Positions 1 through 4,377 of a DNA stretch of 5,414 nucleotides are shown here, one piece after another (position 1 is the stretch's first letter; every line of letters begins with the position of its first letter). The position numbers and the translations under genes were made by a program. The notes beneath the pieces were generated by a model. The model worked only from the letters and a program-made list of their open reading frames with translations. It searched no databases and was not told the origin of the DNA. The DNA is from Nitrososphaerales archaeon (GTDB lineage Archaea > Thermoproteota > Nitrososphaeria > Conexivisphaerales > UBA164): positions 1 to 5,414 of the forward strand of contig JAGDXK010000004.1 of NCBI GenBank assembly GCA_023256405.1, read 5' to 3'.

Positions 1-1
1 C

Positions 2-139
2 GTCGTTGGGGGCGTTGGAGGCGGATATGTAGGAACTTCGCTGGCCGTGAAGGTGCCAAAGAAGACGCTGAGAATAGCGTACGGAATCATCATAGTGCTA
101 GTAGGCATATACATGCTCTACAAAATTGGCGTCATATGA
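2..139 (+). CDS. TauE/SafE-family membrane permease, C-terminal fragment
   Basis: Reading from base 2 gives 45 in-frame residues before a TGA at 137-139; the gene begins outside the window. The fragment has the end-of-protein pattern of the TauE/SafE (formerly DUF81) permeases: a glycine-rich membrane segment (VVGGVGGGYVGTSLA), a short basic hinge (KVPKKTLR), then a last hydrophobic helix (IAYGIIIVLVGIYMLYKIGVI) that ends the protein. In this family the G-x-x-x-G helix, the P-x-x-x-L-R hinge and the final G-x-x-M-L helix close the second of two repeated halves. Members export or import sulfite, sulfoacetate and other organosulfur or carboxylate anions across the cytoplasmic membrane; the substrate cannot be told from this piece. 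A T6 run just after the stop (142-147) could end transcription and overlaps the promoter area of the next gene. Identification rests on a short stretch, so another polytopic permease remains possible. Confidence 0.68.
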   Translation, partial: VVGGVGGGYVGTSLAVKVPKKTLRIAYGIIIVLVGIYMLYKIGVI

Positions 140-141
140 GG

Positions 142-147
142 TTTTTT
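142..147 (+). terminator. oligo-T terminator candidate after the TauE/SafE gene
   Basis: A run of six T residues begins three bases after the stop codon at 139. Archaeal RNA polymerase can stop at T-rich stretches without a hairpin. The run lies directly upstream of the TATA-like box for the next gene, so the AT richness may instead belong to that promoter. Confidence 0.35.
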
Positions 148-156
148 AAACTAAGC

Positions 157-162
157 TTTTAA
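157..162 (+). promoter_or_regulatory. TATA-like box for the MarC-family gene
   Basis: TTTTAA is centred about 25.5 bases before the GTG at 185, the spacing expected when an archaeal transcript starts at or next to the start codon. An in-frame TAA at 152-154 makes GTG 185 the first conventional start codon in the frame, so promoter and start agree. A second AT-rich stretch at 142-150 is a less well spaced alternative. Confidence 0.5.
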
Positions 163-184
163 GCTATTTATTTCCTTACCTTTT

Positions 185-910
185 GTGCGAAATAGATCTG
201 AAAGAAGAGGCGGCCTCGGGCTTCTCATAATTAACAGAAAGTACGTTTACGTAATTCTGTTCCTTCTGCTGTTAGTGTCAATAAAGGTCGGCATATCTGG
301 CGCGAGCAGCCTGTTTGTACTGCCATCACCAATGAGCGTCGCAATAACATCCATTCAGCTCTTTGCAATCATGGATCCGTTCGGAGCGCTTCCGCTGTAT
401 CTGTACTTTCTTGGAAAGCTCGAGAGGGAAGAAAGAGGGGCCCTCTGGACCACCGTTGTAGTTTCCATGTTCGTGCTGCTCGTGTTCTTCGCGATGGTTG
501 GGGAGAGCCTCCTGAGGCTTTTTGGTGTAAGCATCTACAGCTTTATGATAGGAGGTGGAGTTCTGCTCATGATACTCGCTATTGATACAATGGGGGAGGG
601 GTCAAGGTCCCTGTCGCTTGATCCACGGGAGGCCGCGGTGTTCCCTCTGGCATCTCCGCTTCTTGTTGGGCCAGGCACGGTTGCCACCCTTATAATTCTT
701 GCTAACACGCTTCCGCTATCAGCCCTTCTCATGTCAATAGCAATAGTTTCAGCAGTCTCATCGTTTATCCTGAAGTTCTCCGAGGCGATTCTCAGGGTCT
801 TCGGCAAAAACGGGCTGACCGCCTTCTCAAGGCTCTTCAGCATTATAATAGCGGGGTTCGCTGCCCAGCTCATTTATGAGGGCCTTGTGGGCTGGGGCCT
901 TATAAGGTAG
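185..910 (+). CDS. MarC/SnatA-family integral membrane protein with N-terminal extension
   Basis: The 241-residue product is a polytopic cytoplasmic-membrane protein. From Met50 on it matches the MarC (UPF0056) family: DPFGALPLYL at about 64-73 and PLLVGPGTVAT at 158-168 are the two family motifs, one in each half of a six-helix protein (hydrophobic segments near 50-75, 88-110, 117-137, 150-176, 178-199 and 214-236). A Thermococcus member, SnatA, has been described as a neutral amino-acid transporter; bacterial MarC is not in fact an antibiotic-resistance gene. Small amino-acid transport is therefore the most likely role, but the substrate is unproven here. The GTG start is unusual because it adds about 49 residues: a basic stretch (MRNRSERR), then a hydrophobic helix at about 20-36 resembling a signal anchor. 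Family members are usually near 200 residues, and ATG 332 would give 192. The well-spaced TATA box before 185 favours the long form. A T5 run at 950-954 is a weak terminator candidate. Confidence 0.85.
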   Translation: MRNRSERRGGLGLLIINRKYVYVILFLLLLVSIKVGISGASSLFVLPSPMSVAITSIQLFAIMDPFGALPLYLYFLGKLEREERGALWTTVVVSMFVLLVFFAMVGESLLRLFGVSIYSFMIGGGVLLMILAIDTMGEGSRSLSLDPREAAVFPLASPLLVGPGTVATLIILANTLPLSALLMSIAIVSAVSSFILKFSEAILRVFGKNGLTAFSRLFSIIIAGFAAQLIYEGLVGWGLIR

Positions 911-949
911 TTCCATGGTTGCAAACAAACGTCCAGAAATCTCGCCCGC

Positions 950-954
950 TTTTT
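950..954 (+). terminator. weak oligo-T terminator candidate after the MarC-family gene
   Basis: Five T residues follow a GC-rich stretch (CTCGCCCGC), 40 bases after the stop at 910 and upstream of the next promoter. No clear hairpin precedes it. It is the best candidate in this 123-base gap for ending the upstream transcript. Confidence 0.25.
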
Positions 955-996
955 CAGCCAAACGCTTCAAAAGCCCTAAAGAAATCTATTTTGTAA

Positions 997-1017
997 ATTA
1001 AATATTAATTAAATATT
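997..1017 (+). promoter_or_regulatory. duplicated AT-rich promoter element before the flavodiiron gene
   Basis: The ten-base word ATTAAATATT occurs twice, at 997-1006 and 1008-1017, with an 11-base period. The first copy is centred about 32 bases and the second about 21 bases before ATG 1034. The first fits a transcript with a leader of roughly seven bases; a box spanning the junction near 1008 would fit a leaderless one. No Shine-Dalgarno sequence precedes the ATG. This is the strongest AT-rich promoter in the window. Confidence 0.6.
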
Positions 1018-1033
1018 TAAGTAACGTGAATAA

Positions 1034-2227
1034 ATGGCTCATGTGGCTTCCTATATTGTAAGCGAAATTTCGGACGGCGTCTATCTGCTCAGGCTGAACG
1101 ATGACAGAACCCAGTACTTTGAGTCCCTCTGGCATATACCGGAGCATATTGTTTACAACGCCTACTTGATCGAAGGGGACGGGGGATGGATACTGATAGA
1201 CACCTGGAAGGGAAACTTCGCGGAAGAGCTTCTGAACGCAATAAGGGAGGTTGCCGATCCCAGCAAAATAAAGTATGTCATCCTTAATCACGCTGAGCCC
1301 GATCACACAGGAAGCCTCGTAGAAGTTCTTGAGAAATCCCCCGAGGCCAGGGTCGTCGCTCACAGCTCGGCCGAAAAGGTGCTCCACGCAAAGCACTCCC
1401 TAAGGAACGAGCTGGTAAAGGTTGAGGGAAGGAGCAGGCTGAGCCTCCTGGGCGTGGAGCTTGAGTTCATGCACGTTCCCTGGGTCCACTGGCCAGAAAC
1501 AATCTTCACGTACCAGCATAACGCTGGAATACTGTACACCTGCGATGTTTTCGGCTCCTACTCTATACCCCCAGGAATCTACGCAAGCCCAGATGATCAG
1601 GCCTACCTCAGATACGCTGAGAAGTACCTGCTGACCGTTATGGGATTCTACAGAAAGTTCGTAATCAGCGCCATAGAGAAGGTGAGAAGCGCAAACCTAA
1701 AGGTAAGCATCATAGCTCCCTCTCATGGAGGCCTCTGGAGAGGGGACATCGAGGCTCCTCTCAGGCTGTTTGAAAAATGGGCAAAGGCCGAGCCCGTTCC
1801 GGGCACAGTCCTCATAGCGTACGTGACGATGTACGGCTCCGTTGAATCTTCGGTAGGCAGGATCGCCAGGGCACTGTCTGCTATGGGAAAGAGGGTTCTG
1901 TATCACGCAATAAACGACACGGTTCATCCTGACGTGGAGGACTTCATAGTTGACGCCAACGAGAGCGAGTACATCGTTCTCGCAACCCCCACCTACGATA
2001 ACGAGCCCCATCCAGAGATGTTGAGGCTTCTTGAAGTTATGAAGCAGAAGTTCAGGGGCATAAGAAAGAAGGTTGTCATCATGGTCTCCTACGGCTGGGG
2101 ATCGAACGCGCAGAGGACGATGGAGAGGGAGCTCAGCCAGATGGGAATGGAGATAGTCGCATCGGAGGCGTTCAGGGAAAGGATCTCAGATGAGCAGGTC
2201 GACAGGATCCTGAGCGCAATTCGCTAA
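1034..2227 (+). CDS. fprA: Flavodiiron protein (A-type flavoprotein, O2/NO reductase)
   Basis: This 397-residue protein is a complete two-domain flavodiiron protein, which reduces O2 to water and/or NO to N2O in the cytoplasm using electrons from rubredoxin, a flavin reductase or, in some archaea, F420H2. Residues 1 to about 250 are the metallo-beta-lactamase-like domain with all the diiron ligands visible: H86-x-E88-x-D90-H91, H152 (in VHWPETIFTY), D171 (in TCDVFG) and H231 (in APSHGG). Residues from about 257 to 380 are the flavodoxin-like FMN domain: TMYGSVESS (265-273) is the phosphate-binding loop, followed by ATPTYDNEPHP (317-327) and SYGWGS (352-357) at the flavin. Length matches the minimal two-domain class; no fused rubredoxin or reductase follows, and no partner gene is in the window. 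The next gene begins 46 bases downstream with its own promoter, so co-transcription is not needed. The sequence cannot decide between O2 and NO as main substrate. Confidence 0.96.
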   Translation: MAHVASYIVSEISDGVYLLRLNDDRTQYFESLWHIPEHIVYNAYLIEGDGGWILIDTWKGNFAEELLNAIREVADPSKIKYVILNHAEPDHTGSLVEVLEKSPEARVVAHSSAEKVLHAKHSLRNELVKVEGRSRLSLLGVELEFMHVPWVHWPETIFTYQHNAGILYTCDVFGSYSIPPGIYASPDDQAYLRYAEKYLLTVMGFYRKFVISAIEKVRSANLKVSIIAPSHGGLWRGDIEAPLRLFEKWAKAEPVPGTVLIAYVTMYGSVESSVGRIARALSAMGKRVLYHAINDTVHPDVEDFIVDANESEYIVLATPTYDNEPHPEMLRLLEVMKQKFRGIRKKVVIMVSYGWGSNAQRTMERELSQMGMEIVASEAFRERISDEQVDRILSAIR

Positions 2228-2241
2228 GTCCGACAAAAGAG

Positions 2242-2247
2242 TTTATA
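2242..2247 (+). promoter_or_regulatory. TATA-like box for cbiZ
   Basis: TTTATA is centred about 29 bases before ATG 2274, predicting a transcript that begins zero to a few bases before the start codon. The box lies in the 46-base gap after the flavodiiron stop and implies that cbiZ can be transcribed on its own. A T5 run at 2255-2259 just downstream could serve as a weak stop for the upstream transcript. Confidence 0.55.
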
Positions 2248-2273
2248 CATGAAATTTTTCAACAACAATAAAC

Positions 2274-2834
2274 ATGGGCCAAATCAAGAAGATCGGCCTG
2301 ATCGAGCTTGGGAAACCCTACTTTGCCCTGACATCAGCTCTGAGCCCGGGCTCTCCTGCATGGGTGAGCAGGATAGTGGATGTCATCGTGGAAAAGGACT
2401 ACTGCAGCGATGACCCACTCGACGACGTGAGAAGGGCCATGACAATCAGGAGCGATGACCTGGTTTTCATGACTGCCGTCGAGAGCTACCGGTTTGGAAG
2501 CAGTGGACCGTTCACCTACTTCCTCTCGGCCGGCGTCGAGGGCACAGGGAAGCACGCCGGCAGGACCATAAACATAGGCCTGTTCTACGATGGACAGCTT
2601 TCCGTGAACGCCCTGGTGGAGCTGGTGAAGGTCGTGACCGAGGCAAAGTGCGGAACGCTGATGGACATGGGCCTCAACATAACGGGCACCGTGACCGATG
2701 CGGTTGCCGTGGGCTCCACAGGGATAGCTGACAGAACGATCTACGCAGGAACGGGAACGCAGATAGGGTCCCTTGCTGCAAGGATAGTGTCGCAGGAGCT
2801 CAGGGAGGCTCTCAGGGGACAGAGGGCCCCGTGA
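2274..2834 (+). CDS. cbiZ: Adenosylcobinamide amidohydrolase CbiZ
   Basis: This 186-residue protein matches CbiZ, which cleaves the aminopropanol-bearing amide of adenosylcobinamide to give adenosylcobyric acid, letting archaea recycle incomplete or foreign corrinoids into their own B12 pathway. Family features are visible in order: a TSALSPGSPAW segment (20-30) where relatives usually show a serine-rich strand with an N-G-G turn, YCSDDP (43-48), FMTAVE (65-70), SAGV (85-88), GRTINIGLFYDG (97-108), the TEAK helix (122-125), the glycine/threonine-rich TGTVTDAVAVGS (137-148), and YAGTGTQIGSLAARIV (157-172). The order and spacing fit the whole family domain, so the gene appears intact, though slightly shorter than many members. 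The usual N-G-G turn is replaced by P-G-S, so activity on the standard substrate is likely but not certain. No signal peptide or membrane segment is seen, so it is cytoplasmic. No other corrinoid gene lies in the window. The start at ATG 2274 is supported by the TATA box just upstream. Confidence 0.88.
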   Translation: MGQIKKIGLIELGKPYFALTSALSPGSPAWVSRIVDVIVEKDYCSDDPLDDVRRAMTIRSDDLVFMTAVESYRFGSSGPFTYFLSAGVEGTGKHAGRTINIGLFYDGQLSVNALVELVKVVTEAKCGTLMDMGLNITGTVTDAVAVGSTGIADRTIYAGTGTQIGSLAARIVSQELREALRGQRAP

Positions 2835-2835
2835 T

Positions 2836-2861
2836 TTTCCGAAAATTCCGCTTTTCGGAAA
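2836..2861 (+). terminator. Perfect 10-bp hairpin just after cbiZ
   Basis: TTTCCGAAAA (2836-2845) and TTTTCGGAAA (2852-2861) are exact reverse complements around a six-base loop, starting one base after the stop codon. The stem is AT-rich with a C-C-G core, and no T-run follows directly. It could slow polymerase or protect the RNA 3' end, or be a protein-binding palindrome. A T6 run lies about 48 bases further on. Confidence 0.5.
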
Positions 2862-2908
2862 TGCGGTTAACATGAAATAATGAGGCACTTTCCGGCATGT
2901 TATTTCCG

Positions 2909-2914
2909 TTTTTT
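2909..2914 (+). terminator. oligo-T terminator candidate for cbiZ
   Basis: Six T residues in CCGTTTTTTCTT lie 75 bases beyond the cbiZ stop. They are the best archaeal-style stop signal for the plus-strand transcript before it would run into the convergent gene. Confidence 0.5.
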
Positions 2915-2929
2915 CTTAAATTTGAGAAT

Positions 2930-2940
2930 AAAAGGAAAAA
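2930..2940 (-). terminator. oligo-T terminator candidate for the FAD oxidoreductase gene
   Basis: Read on the minus strand, this is a T5 run, CC, then T4, starting 46 bases after the TAG at 2986-2988. It lies just short of the plus-strand T6 run, so the two convergent transcripts would end without overlapping. Confidence 0.45.
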
Positions 2941-2985
2941 CAGGTGACGCGCCACAGGGAGCTTTTCCGTTGGGCACCGTGAGCC

Positions 2986-4266
2986 CTAGGAGCCCGGGAG
3001 GGTCCTCCAGAGCTCATACCTGAGCCCTTTGCCAGGAGACAGATACCCCCTGTCGAGCAGCAATCTTACAATATAATAGGAGAAGTATGGTGCCCCTGTT
3101 GCCCCCGGAGCATCGTAGTTCAGGACGTGCAGCGTCTGCCCGACCTCCTCAATCCTAACCTGCTGGTCTATGCCCTGCTCGTTCAGAAGGTAGTGCATTA
3201 TCCCTGGAGGCTTAGCCACGAGCTCACACCTTTTTATCCATGGCATTACCCAGCTGAAGAACCTCCTCATGTGCTCGCTGCTGAACATCCTGAGGCCATC
3301 CCTGAGCAGAAGTGACAGCATACCGCTCTTCAGGAGGCTGAGGTAGCCCTTCAGGTCCCCAAGCGAGGAATGCAAGATGAGCCTCATAATGACCTCCATG
3401 CTCCCGGAGTCGTAGTCAAAGCCGTCATATGATAGGGAAACGGTTGGTCCCAGATCAAAGGTCCCGTCCACCCTCACTATATAATGTGGATCGAGGAAGG
3501 GGAACTTCTCATACTTGGGGACGGTGAAAACGTTAATCCTCGGAAGGCTACAGCTCCCCTCGAGCCTCCAGTACCTTGCCTTTACGTGTATCTCGCCGGG
3601 CTCGCCGGTTCCCTTCATCCTCCTGTATATTGAAAGGGATCCGTTGCCCGCCGCGTTGATAACCAGGTCCGATTCAATTTCATATCTAGATCCGCCAAGC
3701 AGCCCTCCGACGACAACTTTCCCGCCTCTTTCGGAGACCGATTCAGCCTTGAAGCCCCCTACAAACTTCACGCTCCCCGAAATTTCCCTGAACAGCTCTT
3801 CTACCAGCTCACCGTAGTTCACGTTGGCCTCATTTACGCTCATCAGAGCTCCCTCTGCCAGGCTTTCAGGCAGCAGCCTCCTCAAATCGTTGCCCTCTAG
3901 ATAGGCGATCTCATCATCCCTCATCCCGTTGAGCCTTGCCCACTCCTGGTGCTTTCTTAGAACAGAAATCTCTGCGTCATTTTTTGCGACCTCAAGCTGC
4001 CCGTTTACCTCAAACTTCAGGCCCTTCTTCATCGCAAGCTCCCTCCACAGATCGTACGATTTTATCCAGCTCTCAACGGTGGCTTTTGCTTCGGGAGGCA
4101 GAAAGAAAGGTCTGTGGACAACGCCCGTGTTTCTTGACGTCGAGTGCTTTGCTGGCTCGCTCTCTCTGTCAAGGATTGTAACTTCGGAGTCTGTCAGGTC
4201 TGACAGCCAGAACGCAATTGAGACGCCAAGAACGCCGGCGCCTATTATTGAAACCTGCCTCATCAT
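2986..4266 (-). CDS. FAD-dependent oxidoreductase, DAO fold, L-2-hydroxyglutarate oxidase-like
   Basis: This 426-residue protein belongs to the D-amino-acid-oxidase/glycerol-3-phosphate dehydrogenase superfamily (DAO fold). The FAD-binding Rossmann start is plain: VSIIGAGVLG (GxGxxG at 9-14) with the acidic end of the second strand in ILDRE (31-35). TSRNTGVVHRPFFLPP (43-58) corresponds to the N-S-G-V-x-H segment of LhgO-type enzymes, INAAG (203-207) is the usual FAD contact strand, and FPFLDPHYIVRVDGTFDLGP (255-274) plus LHVLNYDAPGATGAPYFSYYIV (379-400) resemble the substrate-side and C-terminal FAD regions of L-2-hydroxyglutarate oxidase. Likely chemistry is oxidation of a 2-hydroxy acid or similar C-H bond with FAD; the substrate is not fixed by sequence, and other DAO enzymes (sarcosine or glycerol-3-phosphate type) are alternatives. 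No signal peptide is seen; membrane association is possible in this group. Two ATGs lie in tandem; the outer one (4266) is best spaced from the TATA box. The gene is transcribed away from the molybdenum hydroxylase gene. Confidence 0.88.
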   Translation of the reverse strand: MMRQVSIIGAGVLGVSIAFWLSDLTDSEVTILDRESEPAKHSTSRNTGVVHRPFFLPPEAKATVESWIKSYDLWRELAMKKGLKFEVNGQLEVAKNDAEISVLRKHQEWARLNGMRDDEIAYLEGNDLRRLLPESLAEGALMSVNEANVNYGELVEELFREISGSVKFVGGFKAESVSERGGKVVVGGLLGGSRYEIESDLVINAAGNGSLSIYRRMKGTGEPGEIHVKARYWRLEGSCSLPRINVFTVPKYEKFPFLDPHYIVRVDGTFDLGPTVSLSYDGFDYDSGSMEVIMRLILHSSLGDLKGYLSLLKSGMLSLLLRDGLRMFSSEHMRRFFSWVMPWIKRCELVAKPPGIMHYLLNEQGIDQQVRIEEVGQTLHVLNYDAPGATGAPYFSYYIVRLLLDRGYLSPGKGLRYELWRTLPGS

Positions 4267-4273
4267 CCTCCTA
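4267..4273 (-). promoter_or_regulatory. Shine-Dalgarno-like TAGGAGG touching the start codon
   Basis: On the minus strand TAGGAGG abuts the first ATG (4266) and is three bases from the second (4263). A normal site sits about five to nine bases away, so at either start it is too close for standard pairing. With the TATA box so near, the motif would probably be at the extreme 5' end of the RNA or outside it. It may be coincidental. Confidence 0.25.
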
Positions 4274-4291
4274 TAAAGGATCCTGGCGCTC

Positions 4292-4297
4292 TTTTAA
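4292..4297 (-). promoter_or_regulatory. TATA-like box for the FAD oxidoreductase gene
   Basis: On the minus strand TTAAAA (within ATCTTAAAAG) is centred about 28 bases before ATG 4266, predicting a transcript starting at or a couple of bases before that codon. A second AT-rich piece, CTTTATA, is too near the ATG to act as its TATA box. Confidence 0.5.
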
Positions 4298-4311
4298 GAT
4301 AAGCTGTTGGG

Positions 4312-4333
4312 CAGAGATGGGGCATAGTCTCTG
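4312..4333. promoter_or_regulatory. Inverted repeat between divergent promoters, possible operator
   Basis: CAGAGA (4312-4317) and TCTCTG (4328-4333) are exact reverse complements ten bases apart, so their centres are 16 bases apart, about one and a half helical turns. The site lies between the two divergent TATA boxes, where one dimeric regulator could act on both genes. Six-base arms at free spacing arise by chance fairly easily in 111 bases, so this is only a candidate. Confidence 0.25.
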
Positions 4334-4350
4334 GACGCATTAAAAACAGA

Positions 4351-4356
4351 TTAATA
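4351..4356 (+). promoter_or_regulatory. TATA-like box for the molybdenum hydroxylase gene
   Basis: TTAATA (within GATTAATATCC) is centred about 24.5 bases before GTG 4378. An in-frame TAA at 4366-4368 leaves that GTG as the first conventional start codon, so box and start support each other. Confidence 0.5.
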
Positions 4357-4377
4357 TCCAACGGATAAGCGAAATAC

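Noticed and set aside
535..873. A 112-residue minus-strand open frame inside the MarC-family gene
   Set aside because: It is antisense to the family motifs and helices; the translation has no domain or plausible start context.
911..1033. Possible small RNA or small gene between the MarC-family and flavodiiron genes
   Set aside because: No convincing hairpin or short reading frame with a promoter was seen; the gap is explained by a terminator candidate and the promoter repeat.
998..1396. A 132-residue minus-strand open frame opposite the start of the flavodiiron gene
   Set aside because: Its coding region is antisense to the conserved diiron domain, it has no recognisable motif, and its end falls in the promoter repeat.
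1697..2011. A 104-residue minus-strand open frame inside the flavodiiron gene
   Set aside because: It lies opposite the conserved flavodoxin-domain start and has no recognisable features.
2228..2273. Cobalamin riboswitch upstream of cbiZ
   Set aside because: The gap is only 46 bases and the predicted transcript starts almost at the ATG, leaving no room for a riboswitch.
2334..2888. A 184-residue open frame on the minus strand opposite cbiZ
   Set aside because: It lies almost wholly antisense to a gene with clear CbiZ motifs, and its own translation is rich in His, Arg, Ser and Cys with no recognisable domain.
3929..4276. Plus-strand open frames of 115 and 81 residues opposite the FAD oxidoreductase
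   Set aside because: They are antisense to the conserved Rossmann region of a well-supported gene and show no domain; low-complexity Ser/Phe-rich translation is typical of shadow frames.
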